Positions 22,012 through 33,334 of a DNA stretch of 64,000 bases are shown here, piece by piece. Location of the stretch: positions 1-64,000 of the forward strand of contig JAPDOI010001922.1 in NCBI GenBank assembly GCA_029168955.1, read 5' to 3'. The notes beneath the pieces were generated by a model. That model saw nothing but the letters and a program-made list of their open reading frames with translations. It was not told the DNA's origin and did not search any database. Source of the stretch: Aplectana chamaeleonis (Eukaryota > Nematoda > Chromadorea > Rhabditida > Cosmocercidae). The first letter of the stretch is position 1; the number at the start of each line of letters is the position of its first letter. Position numbers and translations under genes: made by a program.

Positions 22012-22435
22012 ATCTGAAAGTATGAAAATTTAATTCCCGGGAGCAAGCATGAGGTAAAAACAGGTAAACCGGTAAAAGTTAAACAGGGACAGAAGAAAAA
22101 AAACACCTGAGATCGTATGATGACCAAAACAGCAGATGTCGAACGATGATGGGAATATATGGGAATATATAAGAGAACCAATTAGCCATATCGGTCTAAT
22201 TAAACAGCTGCTCAACAAAAAAGAATAAAACACACCTTAAGGCTACAATTTCCTGAAGTTTCTACCACACTCTAGATGTCGTTCGTGGGAGCCCTAACAG
22301 CCTAAAAATGATCAAGTATTCTTCTAAAAATAAAAAAATGTTGAATCGAATCATTTCAGCAATTTTGAACAGCGGCATCATTCAAGTCTCACAAATAACC
22401 CTCCGGGACTGATTTGGCACCCAGAATTGAATATC

Positions 22436-22562
22436 TATGTCTGCATTCATGTCCTATAGACACCGAACATCGCGCGGAAATTGCAAAAAAATCTAATCAT
22501 ATGGGAATATCGAAGTTGCGCGTGAGGTTTGGTGTGTCTATGGGACGTGAATGCAGTGCTGA
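22436..22562. repeat. Imperfect hairpin element
   Basis: Left CTGCATTCATGTCCTATAGA and right TCTATGGGACGTGAATGCAG are inverted. It begins exactly where unit 3 of the tandem array ends. Confidence 0.7.
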
Positions 22563-22583
22563 GGAAAAAACCCTAAAGAAAGC

Positions 22584-22794
22584 GGTGCAAAACTAGTTGG
22601 GGGGGGCACCCAAGGTTTGCTCATAGAAATGGAAAACTCATCCGTGGAAATAAAAATTTCTTTCGTTATCAGATATGTGATAACGTTATCCCTCGTAAAT
22701 TCCTAAGAATTTCATAAAATTTGATCGATTTCTGAAACCAGAATCATTCATTTCTCACTTGAATTCTGAGTGCCCCCACAACTAGTTTTGCACC
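22584..22794. mobile_element. MITE with GGTGCAAAACTAGTTG ends, left of minisatellite
   Basis: Perfect 16-bp terminal inverted repeats GGTGCAAAACTAGTTG and CAACTAGTTTTGCACC, followed by a G-run and a C-run. The interior matches 23409-23623 in reverse complement. Confidence 0.85.
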
Positions 22795-22965
22795 AAGAAC
22801 GCGCTCAAGGGAAGTAGAAGGGCACTGGAAATTGAGAAGTAAGAGGAGCAGAACAATGTTCTGCTGGCTGAGATAAACTTGGTGAAGATCAAGGACTACG
22901 ATTAAGAGCTCTTAAAAAGAAAACAAGTGAAAAAGAAGAGAGGAAATTAAATTTCTGGACAAACG

Positions 22966-23408
22966 TGAGAGATCACACGACCAACTGGACAGATCACAAG
23001 ACTAATGGGACAGATCACATGACCAACTGGACGATCACAAGACTAATGGGACAGATCACACGACCAACTGGACAGATCACAAGACTGCCCATAGACAGAC
23101 CATGACGATCACGTGACTTATGAAAGAGGTCACAAGGCCATGACGATCACGAGACCTATGAAGGAGATCACAAGACCATGACGATCACGTGACTTATGAA
23201 AGAGATCACAAGACCATGACGATCACGAGACTTATGAAAGCGATCACAAGGCCATGACGATCACGAGACTTATGAAGGAGATCACAAGACCATGACGATC
23301 ACGTGACTTATGAAAGAGATCACAAGACCATGACGATCACGAGACTTATGAAAGCGATCACAAGGCCATGACGATCACGAGACTTATGAAAGAGATCGCA
23401 AGACCATG
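22966..23408. repeat. Minisatellite, 42-bp then 38-bp units
   Basis: First part: units of ACAGATCACACGACCAACTG plus ACAGATCACAAGACTAATGG. Second part: about eight 38-bp units CATGACGATCACGTGACTTA plus TGAAAGAGATCACAAGAC. Both share the GATCACNNGAC core, so the longer unit probably evolved into the shorter or the reverse. Confidence 0.9.
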
Positions 23409-23623
23409 ACCAAAAACTAGTTGGGTCGGCCACCCAGATTTCAAGTGAGAACTGAATGACTTTCCCTTCAGAAATGAACTTAATTTCATGGAACATCTAG
23501 GAAATATGAGTGATTACGTTATCACACATCCAAAAACGAAAGAAGTTTTCATTTTCATGGACGAATCGTTTCATTTCTATGGGTAAATAGAATTGAATGT
23601 CCCCCCCCCCCAACTAGTTTTGC
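23409..23623. mobile_element. MITE with CAAAAACTAGTTGG ends, right of minisatellite
   Basis: Same family as 22584-22794 but in the opposite orientation. The right end CAACTAGTTTTGCC follows a C-run. Confidence 0.82.
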
Positions 23624-23661
23624 CTCATGAAAGAGATCACAAGACTTGTGTCGAATGCTGA

Positions 23662-23792
23662 AGTCGTCGCGCTCCAATCCAACAAGCGCTTCGCATACGC
23701 GGAACACTTTCAGTTTCACTCTGTGTCCAATGCGGAAGACTGAAAGTCATTCGCGTATGCGAAGGACTTGTTGCAATGGAGCGCGACAACAT
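23662..23792. repeat. Hairpin element with ~50-bp arms
   Basis: Left GTCGTCGCGCTCCAATCCAA, CAAGCGCTTCGCATACGCGG and AACACTTTCAGT. The right side is the near complement, ending CAATGGAGCGCGACAAC. Confidence 0.85.
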
Positions 23793-23799
23793 CACACAA

Positions 23800-24560
23800 A
23801 GGTTAAGAAAGTCACCCTGGGTAAACCTTAACAACAGACTTGAGAGCAAAAGCGTTGCGTGCAGTTGATAGTAGAGCTAAAGTTATGCTAGAACACTCTT
23901 TCATGTTTTTCGAATTCTGCCTTAAAAATAGATCGGTGCATTGTGGAAAAACAGTGAAAATCGCCGATTTCCACAACGGTTACCACAACGTGAAAAGGGT
24001 ACCCCTAACTCTAGTTTTTTGAACTCAGTCAACTCATAAGTGTGTTTACCATCAATGTGTGCAAAATTTGACTAGAATTTCGAATCTGTTTTTTGAAATT
24101 AGAAAAATCGCAAAAAAACATACGCAAGCGTTGTGGAAATATTTTTATCTACGAAAAAATGTGATTAGTCCTTCAAACCTGGATTGTAACTTAGTTGAGA
24201 GTTAACCTTAGACGCTGAATTTAGGTAAGGTGCTACAAGTAAATTATATACTTTTTTTGTATGTTTTTGCATGCTTTTTTGTACATTTTTGTATGCTAAT
24301 GCTTCATTTTGTTGTGTGCACATTGCATCTAATTGCCTAAATTACTCTAATTGCAGCAGCTGCCATTTGTCATGTCTCTCAGTGCAGTTGCCTTCTATCA
24401 TCTTACGCCTGCATCCACTCATGTTACAGCTGCATTCTCCGGTGTCCACTTTTGATTTCGAACTCATTTCTGACTCCATTTTTAATTTTTAACTCCAATT
24501 TTTAACGCAAGCTCTATCAATTTGTTCCTCCATACTTGACAAAAAAATCCGTTTCTTCAA
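23800..24560. other. No gene seen
   Basis: AT-rich, with TTTTTGTATGTTTTTGCATG runs near 24250-24290. Short frames only. Confidence 0.5.
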
Positions 24561-24852
24561 GCAGTGCCCTATTCTTATGTCGATCTCAGCATGCTGGGAT
24601 GTATGTTTCTACTCACCCTGGTGACTTTTTCTCTCAACGAGCCGTCCTGTCACCCGTTGATTAACGTGGTGAACACGCTATTTTTCGCGCTACAACTCGC
24701 TCGCAGTACAATGAGCTCGCACCGCCACCAAACTGTGCTTCTCCCGATAAAATCAGCCTGAACGAGTACGGCCTTCTAATAGTGGACTCCAGGCCGTTTA
24801 AGGAAATTTTGATTTTGTGCACTATTCCGATTTTTGAGAAATTTCTTTCAGG

Positions 24853-25679
24853 ACGAAAACGCATTCACCAAGCTAACGTTCTTGCAATTCAGTCAACTGA
24901 AATGGCCGAAAGATAATTTATTCCTTATTGGCAGCAGCAGCGACGAGTCTATCGAACACCAGTTTCACGTGAATTTCGCAGAGGAAAAAATTCCAGTGTG
25001 CTCCTCTTTATTCAATTGGAGGGGATGCAGGTTTAAACGGCCTCCTATAGGAAATTCTCTGATACTGGACCATGGGTCATCCTCTGCTCTACCGGAACCA
25101 CAGGAAGCTTCTCAATTTCTCTTCGTTTTACTGCATCTTAAAGACGAGGCAGATTCTTTGATGTTCGCGCAAAGGTTCGCTTTTGTGCAGACAGACGCGA
25201 ACCGACACCAGCACTATGTTGGGACACCAAAGGTGACCATAGAAGATGAAGAATGGATTGGAAGTCGAGCTGCTCACGTTCTCGCTCTATCAGAATCGAT
25301 CAGAAGCGGAAGAATTCTTCCGCTGCAGAGACTTACCAGTCTCTGCAGCAGAAGAATTCTTCCGCTTAACAACATTTATTCAGTGTTGAAAGGAATGGGC
25401 CCAGTGTCCTTACAGTAGATCATATGAAGTTGGCACTTCAATCGCTTCACCCTCGAAAGGGCCTTTTAAATGTCCATCAAGGCACGGACTCAGCCACCTC
25501 CAGATCACAGAGTTTACTGAAGCGTGCAAAGAAGGCCGATGAAAGACGTGAGCGTTTCCTATTCTGCTACCGCTTCCCTATATAATGTACATATCACCCT
25601 CATTTCAGGTGATGGTAAGGCTCTGGTATCTCTCCACGTAGAGAGAGATGATTGTTCATGGCGAGAGGCACCATCGTAG
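24853..25679 (+). CDS. Candidate two- or three-exon gene, unknown product
   Basis: An open frame after a TTTCTTTCAG acceptor runs from 24853 to 25418. It holds an Arg/Leu-rich end that is only a 30-bp hairpin (25304-25367). A second frame, open from 25370 to 25547, encodes VERNGPSVLTVDHMKLALQS and more. It joins through a convincing 61-bp intron (GTGAGCG...CATTTCAG, 25548-25608) to 22 further codons ending in TAG at 25677-25679. A TTTATTCAG acceptor lies just before the second frame. An ATTAAA near 25783 could be a polyadenylation signal. No family was recognised. The 3' two-exon part is better supported than the long 5' frame. Confidence 0.33.
25304..25367. repeat. Near-perfect 30-bp-arm hairpin
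   Basis: Arms AAGCGGAAGAATTCTTC...TGCAGAGACT match in 29 of 30 positions around the loop TACC. Each arm itself contains a palindrome centred on GAATTC. Confidence 0.92.
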
Positions 25680-26438
25680 GACGGAATCTATAGAGGAGAG
25701 ACGCATCCGATCCGCTACCTGCAAAGCCAGAATCTTCGACGTCACCGTTATTACAACAATACTTTATACTTCTCTCAAAGTCACATTAAATTTTAATACC
25801 GTTTATATATGCCATACATTAGAAAATGTTAACACTCCACACAAAACAAGAAAAAAACGTTTATTACATCTTCTCAGTGATCCGAGTGGTTATAAATTGC
25901 TGCCTTAACGAGGGCAAGATTGTTTACACCCCGTGCAGACGTCATCGATCGTTCCTCAGGCAAGCAATCGCTCCGAGCGGTACCGGAGAGCTACTCGAGC
26001 GGCGCAGCCTCTCTGCTCCGAGCGAAAATTAGCCATATACTCGGGCCACAGCAGCCGCTCTCCGGGCCACAGCAGTATCGCTCGGAGCGATCTTCGGTCC
26101 CAACTGGCCTTGCGGTCTCTGTTCGGGTGATTTTCAAAAAATTCCTAATTGCTATTTTTTCTTTATTTCCGCCTCTTCTGGAGAGGATTAAGCCTGTTAA
26201 GAGGATAAGGTACCTGTTACAGCCTGCGCGTCAGGAGGTTAATCCTGCCACAGGCCGCAACAAGGATACCATCCCAGCATGGTTCGCAATGAGGAAGCCT
26301 TCCCCACCGCGGGCCATGAGGGATCCCCTCGGCCGCCAAAATTTGTCATCCTGAGAGCGATCCAAGATCACCTCTCAAGAGTGGCCTCGAAAGGCCAACT
26401 ACCCGTCTACACGAGGCGAGCCGCCTTTTATACCCGCA

Positions 26439-26501
26439 GGATTGGTTGTTCTTTGAGTGATAACGTGGCTCGCACGTGATCACTCAAAGAACAACCAATC
26501 C
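26439..26501. repeat. Perfect 23-bp-arm hairpin
   Basis: GGATTGGTTGTTCTTTGAGT(GAT), then a 17-base loop containing CACGTG, then the exact complement. A further small hairpin (AACTGGCACCG / CGGTGCCAGTT) is at 26566-26600. Confidence 0.92.
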
Positions 26502-26867
26502 CGCGTCTCCCTATCTCTGGCGATGGCACCGCTGTGGCTCCGAGAGCGACCGGAGAGCGACCGAGGGCGAACTGGCACCGGACAGGGACCTCGGTGCCAG
26601 TTGGCCCCTCGGCCGCTGTCCGGGCAATGACGTCGTTTGCCTGAGTCATTGAAGTGGGCGGCACATCAGACATCGCCAGCAACTCAAATAAACGCGTTCT
26701 GCACTCGCAGAACACTTACCTCAAATCTTTGTTTCTTCTTCTTTACTGGTAACTTAAAAACTTATGTTATAAGTACAATACCAATAGAAATCTAATAATT
26801 TACACTGGTTTCGTTCCTATTCTTGGACCATTGTAAATTGCTAACCTACTTGAAAACAGGTAAGTCG

Positions 26868-27275
26868 GATATCGTACTTTTTCGAATATTCGACTATTCG
26901 ACTACAGTCGGATATCGCACTTTTTCGAATATCGAACTTTTCGACTATAGTCGGATATCGCACTTTTTCGAATGTTCGACTTTTCGACTGTAACCGGATA
27001 TCGCACTTTTTCGATTATTCGACTTTTCGACTATAGTCGGACATCGTACTTTTTCGAATATTCGACTTTTCGACTATAGTCGGATATCGCACTTTTTCGA
27101 ATATTCGACTTTTCGACTGTAGTCGGATATCGCCCTTCGAATATTCGACTTTTCGACTATAGTCGGATATCGCACTTTTTCGAATATTCGACTTTTCGAC
27201 TATAGTCGGATATGAGACTTTTTCGAATACTCGACATTTCGAATAAAAAGTCAACCTTTTTATCCGACTATGAAA
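26868..27275. repeat. 43-bp satellite array 1
   Basis: About nine units of TCGGATATCGCACTTTTTCG, AATATTCGACTTTTCGACTG, TAG. It ends with the shared tail CGAATAAAAAGTC...TTTTTATCCGACT. Unit length is not a multiple of three, so frames across it are meaningless. Confidence 0.93.
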
Positions 27276-27407
27276 ATAATTGAAGTGCAGGTAACTTTTT
27301 TTCACATGAAAACACGTCGATTTCTCACTCATCCACTCGCGGGCGTTCTGACAGATCAAAGTATCACTTTTCAAACCAAAATCAGACCGATACTCAGACA
27401 CGCTGAC

Positions 27408-28260
27408 GGTTGTTCAGCGGGGTAAAAAGGCTTGTCGGTGCGACGGCGGGAGCCAAAATGGGGAGGGGTCGAATGATCGGTTGTACCGCAGATAGAGAGA
27501 AATTCAATTCACGGAGACGGTTATTTGGCGGTGGAAAAGGGGTTGACGGTGCAACGGCGGGGACGTGCTCTACCGTCAAATATGTGACACGTTCCGCAAC
27601 TCGGACCAAAAAGATGGGTGAGCCGGCATCAACATGTTTAGACAAAAGTATTAACATTGATAGGGTATAAAGGCTCCTCATCTCACCGTGAGCCTCAGTC
27701 AGCTTTTCGGAGCCGGAACTGGAAGCTGACCTCGAGTAACCTTCCTCGAGTCACCTCGAGTCACCTTCCGTAAGATCCACCGGATACCGGAGGATGATTT
27801 TTGTCTCCCAGGGGAGGGGGGTCCCCACGGCTCGGGGGGGGGGTGGCACCCAACTGTATGGCCATCTCCTCATGGTCCGCAGTAGGGTGCACCCCACCGT
27901 GGACCGTGGGATCACCTCTTTTGTGGGGACCCCAATTGGGATTTCCTCGAAGTCCCCTCTGCGGACCCGGGAATACCCAGGATGTATTGGAAAGCGCGTG
28001 ACCGGAAATCTGGTTCGGTTGTTCCGCGGTGTGATATCGGTTGAATGGCGGTGGAAGATCGGTTGTCCAGCAGATACCCCAGCCGATCAACCGACGTTCC
28101 CCCGCCGAGTAACCACCCATGAGTCTGTGCGGTTGTACGGAGGAACAGTATCGGTTATACGCTGGATGACCAGGGAGGGGCAACCGACATTCCCCCGCGG
28201 AATAACCGCTCCCATGTTTGTGTATGGCTGCTTGGCGGATGTTTAGGCGTGCCTTATAGT
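27408..28260. repeat. GC-rich block with internal direct repeats
   Basis: Two ~48-bp repeats (GGCTTGTCGGTGCGACGGCG at 27408-27455 and GGGTTGACGGTGCAACGGCG at 27519-27566). Two ~55-bp repeats (CAACCGACGTTCCCCCGCCG at 28085 and CAACCGACATTCCCCCGCGG at 28177). The 128-150-codon frames here are composition artefacts. Confidence 0.7.
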
Positions 28261-28394
28261 ATTTGTCACAGGTTTCGTGGTAAGAGCTTATATCTGGTTT
28301 CCGTTTTTTAGAGTTTCCGTAGCTATATGCTGCTAGCGTGCTATATTCTTCAATTTAGATGTGAAAAAGGCAGTTCGCAATGAATAAAGTGTGC

Positions 28395-28670
28395 CCAAAT
28401 GGAAATGGAGGGCCACCCGGCCGGGGGGCTTGGGAGGGGGCCGTCGCATGTGCCGCCCTCGGACGAGCGTTGGATTTCAAGGACGGCCGTCCCCTCTACC
28501 ACCGTCTGCAGAGCAGATTGATCGGCGCAGTGCTTGCTGCCAGCCGGTGCCGGCCCCTATCGTAGTCGATGGCGGTGGGGACTTTTCGCATGCTCGTCCG
28601 AGAGCGGCGAACGCGACGGCCGCCTGCCAAGCACGCCGGCCGCATGGGCCGCCAATCTCATTCGGACGCA
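28395..28670. mobile_element. GC-rich fold-back element
   Basis: Left arm 28405-28470 (GGCCGTCGCATGTGCCGCCC, TCGGACGAGCG) pairs imperfectly with 28588-28655 (GCTCGTCCGAGAGCGGCGAA, CGCGACGGCC), with about 60-bp arms. Confidence 0.75.
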
Positions 28671-29404
28671 CCTTACGTTCGCCGATCAGTCAGAGCTGTC
28701 CGATTTTCTTGTAAAGAAATTAGGTTGATTCTATATGTAACCTTGTTTTTGAAGTTGATTTATTGCGGTAGAGAGCCTATCACATTTTGATTTGCTATGA
28801 AATGTCACATATTCAGAGTTCTCCTACCGTGGAGGCAAGAAGCATCTACAATTTGGGAAAAACGTAAAAACATAGAAGTTTCAAAAAGTTGCTAGAAATT
28901 ATTCTTCCTGGGAGAATCTGCTCTCTGCCGACGGGTCGCGAAATGCCTCACACGAGTACATTAGATTCCCGGGGCTTTGGAGGTATCTCGTCTAATTTTA
29001 TCGCGAGAATTTACATAAACTACGGACACATTAGCCCCAGTTGGTGGAATTTTAGCTACGTCACCTTCAAGAACTACGGAAATTCTTGCCGAGAATGCGG
29101 GAAAAAGGGTGTAAGATTCTCGCCTTGATCGATCCACCCTGTCCTGATTAGTACTATAGGGCGATCTCCGCTGCGATCGACCGCACTGCCGTTTCTTCCC
29201 ACGGCCTGCAGCGTCCCCGCGGTCAAATGTATCGTTGGCACGGTCTTCCAGAGAGCGGTTCGGGGTCACCCTCCACGATCAGCCACAGAGTATCGAGTAA
29301 TCGATTCGCGAGAGGACTGGACCAGCACTACGAACGGCATCCAAGCGTTCAGCGTAGCCAACGCGGGATGAGATCGCTGTTCAACACAGGCTGTCGCTAA
29401 TCCC

Positions 29405-29905
29405 ATAACATGGCTGAGCAGGCCGTTGCGGCCGGTGACCAAAATTTTACGACCCCTCTGTGGACCAAAATTTTTACAACCCCCCCCTTGTTGGGTTGAA
29501 AAAAAAATTCACGACCAAAATCGTGGCCCCTATAATTAGTACTAAATCTCTTTAATTTGACATCTTGAAGTCCACATAACTCGCTACCTTCGCAGAATTA
29601 TTCCTTTTTTAAGCCAATCCTCGTTGGGACCGGCGTTGAGCCACAGATACAACCCGGGGGTTACCGACGCAACGGTTATTTTTCATGGATAAAATTGAAA
29701 AAAAAGAATTTACTTACCACTTACTAACTACGCGACTTACTACTCCTACCTCATTCTACCTTTCCAAGTGGTTGGAAGCTAAACGCCATTTTTTCCGAAA
29801 ATTTTACGAGCCCACTCCCTCAGTTTTCATTTTTTGCTCAAAAATTACCGGAATTTTTACGACGTCCCCGTTGCGACCTGTCGCAAGCCTGCCCAACCCT
29901 GGCCC
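29405..29905. mobile_element. Inverted-repeat element with GGTTGGGCAGGC-type end
   Basis: Left GGCTGAGCAGGCCGTTGCGG, then GACCAAAATTTTACG. The right end CGTTGCGACCTGTCGCAAGC, CTGCCCAACCCTGG is its approximate complement. Interior has repeated AAATTTTTACGA. Confidence 0.6.
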
Positions 29906-30496
29906 ATAAATTCTCGCAACAATTAAGGCGAGAATTCAAGAGCTTAGCGACAGCGAGATCGAAATCGAGAATTTTGCCTATGTTTTTGCTTGGAGTATGC
30001 TTAGAGCTTGCACCCTTATACCTTTGATGCAGTATAAGCGGGCTTTAGCGAGCGTCGCGAGGACCCGAAAATCCCTGCACTACGGAATTAGAGAGCGTAA
30101 TAGGCCGCTCCCTTGAAGGCATTTTGCTACCCACGGGCAGAGTTTTGAGCTGTTGAATACGAAAGGAAAACTTGACAGACGCACAGAAGGGTGCCCACAA
30201 CGATCCATCGGTCGCACGAAATTATGTATGGTGCCTCTATAGTCTGGACACGCACCGTAGTGGTCCAACAAATAGCGGTCTGTCAGCAACATCAATAAGG
30301 TTTCTTGAAAAAAAAAATCGCTCCCATCTGACCTACACCCACAAAGTTTCTTCCAAAAGCAAATATAAATAAAAATTGTGTTTAAATATTAACTAAAATC
30401 AAATACAGATTCCCGGATGAGCGTAATTATTTTCGAGGAGTGTGATTGACAAGCAGTTTTTTGTAGTGAGGTTGTAAGATCCGGGACTTTGCGACA

Positions 30497-30910
30497 ATAG
30501 TCGGATTTTGAACTATTCGAATATCCGACGTTTCGACTGTAGTCGGATATAACCTCTCAGAATATTCGACTTTCGACTGTAGTCGGATATCGCACTTTTC
30601 GAATATTCGACTTTTCGACTGTAGTCAGATATCGGACTTTTTCGAATATTCGACTTTTCGACTGTAGTCGGATATCGCACTTTTTCGAATATTCGACTTT
30701 TCGACTGTAGTCGGATATCGCACTTTTTCGAATATTCGACTTTTCGACTGTAGTCGGATATCGGATTTTTTCGAATATTCGACTTTTCGACTGTAGTCGG
30801 ATATCGCACTTTTTCGAATATTCGACTTTTCGACTATAGTCGGATATAGCACTTTTTCGAATATCCGACTTTTCGAATAAAAAGTCGACTTTTTTATCCG
30901 ACTTAAACAG
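30497..30910. repeat. 43-bp satellite array 2
   Basis: Same unit, same orientation and same terminal AATAAAAAGTCGACTTTTTT tail as array 1. About nine units, more homogeneous than array 1. Confidence 0.93.
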
Positions 30911-30974
30911 TCGGATATTCATCCGATTATTCGATTCGGAACAAGTATAGTTACCCGTCGAGTTGTGCGCTCCC

Positions 30975-31195
30975 TTCGTTCCCCCAACTGCTGCCCAGGG
31001 CTGCACGTTGTGTCCTCTTGCTCCGCTCACGGCCCCAACTGCGGCTCGTATAGTAGCCCCACGTGCTGCTGCAGTCGCCCCAACTGCTGCTCCTCATTGT
31101 GGCCCCAACTGGTGCTCCTCATTCTGGCCCCAATCGCCGCTGTTCCTACCCCAATTGCTGCTCATCATGGCCCAAATTGCTGCTCTTCATTTTTG
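30975..31195. repeat. GGCCCCAACTGCTGCTCCTC minisatellite
   Basis: Degenerate ~28-bp units (GGCCCCAACTGCTGCTCCTC ATTGT and variants), about seven copies. It produces apparent Ala/Pro- or Cys/Ser-rich frames that are not genes. Confidence 0.85.
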
Positions 31196-31319
31196 ATCTT
31201 TCCTTTCTTTCTCATAACCCTTCTCCCGCGAGGGCCATGCCGAGCCCAGCAGCAGCGCTGGGTTGACCAATCAGAAATAGAGACCTCGCTGAGGCACATT
31301 CTTATCTACGACGGCTGAT

Positions 31320-33330
31320 TCATCGCATCGCGCGGAAAACCGTATATTATTTTTCCATGTTTATGTGTGCCTTGGCTTTTCTAGTGAACGGAAATGTCGA
31401 AGGGGCCCATGAAAAACCTTCATTTGTAAAGAAAAGTCAATCGGAACACATTGTAAATACGAATTTGAATTTCGCGCTAAAATCCTTTTTGAAGTTCTTC
31501 TGCTTTTGGAGACCTCGTCACTGTCATTTTTGGAGTTTTTCTGCATGTGGAGTTCGTGCCGTAACTATTTTTCATGTTGTCTTACGGTCGCACCAACATT
31601 CTAGGAAAAAGTGCTAGATGACTGGTGAGATTTGGTGGCGGATCTTCATCTTTGACGACTTCCAACCTCATCGACCAACGTTTTTCACGCGACAAAGTTT
31701 ACCACTGTGGTCTACCGAGCTCTATCACGAAATTGAGCCTAAAAAATCAAAATTGATTTTCAGCACGAACGATGCCTTTAATTATATCCATTGATCTCCG
31801 CCACAGTTGAAGGAAATGATGTTGCCACTCCGGGCTGTCTCGTGCCCAGCGTAGGCGGCCTCGTATCTGGCACGAGTTTGCGAGGGCCGTTCAACACAGG
31901 CCTCGGTCAGTAGTAAATCTGAATCTCCAAAAACATTTCTTGACACAGAATTTTTCTATACCTTGAACAAGAATTGATATTTCCACCTCGGTTTCGTGAC
32001 TGTAGAGATGTGAATAAGGCGTGATAATCTGTTTCTTCCGTTTGAAAAGAAAAATTATGACTTTCTTCGTACAAAAAAGTTATATCCACATTTTCCAAGA
32101 ATGAAGTTCTTCTCAAAACATTCTTAAGTCATTGAAATTCACACAGTTTAGAGAAATGTTAAGGGTTAAACGGAATTCAAATATCAGAGTATTCATCATT
32201 TATTGATCTCCTTGTAAATGGTAATTTCTTTTATTCCAAGAAACAACAATTTTAGAATTCCTTCAAATTTTTTTCTTCTTTCTAATTTATTGTCGTGAAT
32301 ATTTTTCGAAAAGGTTCAGTTTGTTAATTTCATTGGAAAAAGGTTTTTGAGAACTATCGGCTCTTGATTCTGTTAGCATTGTGCTTTTCGTGAAGAAAAG
32401 GTATTCTCCATTCAGCTTAATTTTTGGCAAACCATCGCCGCTCAGCATTTGAAAAATACAAGTCTTTGTCCAAAACCAAAACAATTGGTTTTTCTATGGA
32501 AAATGCGAGTAAAGTTTGAGTTCATGGAAACGCATTTCAGAGTGAGAAGGTGATTTTTTGAAATTTCCGACTTACACCTTCCAGATTAAGAAAAAAGACA
32601 AAAGGTTGCAAATCTGGAAGAACACGCTAAATAAAGCATTTCAGAAGAGTCGAACACCTCTCGAATTTTCGGCCGGTTTCACACAACCACCATCCGATGA
32701 GAATGACGAATCATTCTTTTTTTTTCAGAATAATTGATCAGTTTTTAGCCGGGTTGAACCGTCCAATTGCTCGCAAGGAACTACTTTTCTCGAGAGTGCC
32801 ATTGTAGATAGACATTTTCCTCAGACTGAAACTGCGTTTGATTTATAATCAGTAAAATACCGAAAGTTTTTCTTGAAGACTTGATGTAATGAAAATGTGA
32901 ATCTTGCATAAACGTACCACGTTTGGAGAGGTCGCGCGCTGATAAAAGTGAGCTATCCGCGCCATTTGTGGACCACCACCTCGCGTTCAGCCGGAGAATG
33001 AGTCATAGAAGGGCGACCAGTTGGAGATGAATTGGATGTGTTGAAAAATGGCTTCGAGCAGTTGGCAGTTAGTTGCGTCAGGTTGCGGCGATATGGCCAT
33101 TGGATGGCAGCGTGTCTTGGTCGACGGCGAGTGGGCGGAGGCCTGGTCTTTAACACTGTTGGCTGCAGATTCACGGGTGGGAATCGTTTGACTTCAACCC
33201 TCTTTATTTTTTTGCGATCAACAGGTATTGGTACAGTCGACCTGACAACAACACTGTCGAAAAAGTGTACAGCGGTGAAGGTGTGGAGTAACTATTTAGA
33301 TGCACTCACTGATCCGGAAATTTGAAAACA
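31320..33330. other. No secure gene
   Basis: Minus-strand frames at 31907-32116 (FLENVDITFLYEESHNFSFQ) and 32287-32484 have a coding-like look but carry stops between them and match nothing recognised. They may be a decayed element. Confidence 0.4.
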
Positions 33331-33334
33331 CACA

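Larger units (their letters stand above)
18934..22433. repeat. Tandem array, three units of about 1.23 kb
   Basis: Unit 1 is 18934-20163, unit 2 is 20164-21400 and unit 3 is 21401-22433 (lacking the terminal MITE). Each unit carries a 90-bp GC-rich palindrome, the small membrane-protein gene on the minus strand and, in units 1 and 2, a MITE 'P'. Unit 3 gives the only intact reading frame. Differences in units 1 and 2 are mostly short insertions plus scattered substitutions. Confidence 0.92.

Noticed and set aside
26868..27275. Regular ~43-bp repeats resembling a CRISPR array
   Set aside because: Units abut with no unique spacers, in eukaryotic AT-rich satellite with no cas genes.
27015..27401. 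128-codon minus frame with VEKSNIRKSAISDYSRK repeats
   Set aside because: Same 43-bp satellite (array 1).
27794..28246. 150-codon plus and 140-codon minus frames
   Set aside because: GC-rich repeat block with overlapping open frames on both strands and no splice or family support.
30557..31030. 157-codon minus frame with repeated SDYSRKVEYSK
   Set aside because: Translation of the 43-bp satellite; the unit length shifts frame and the peptide repeat is an artefact.
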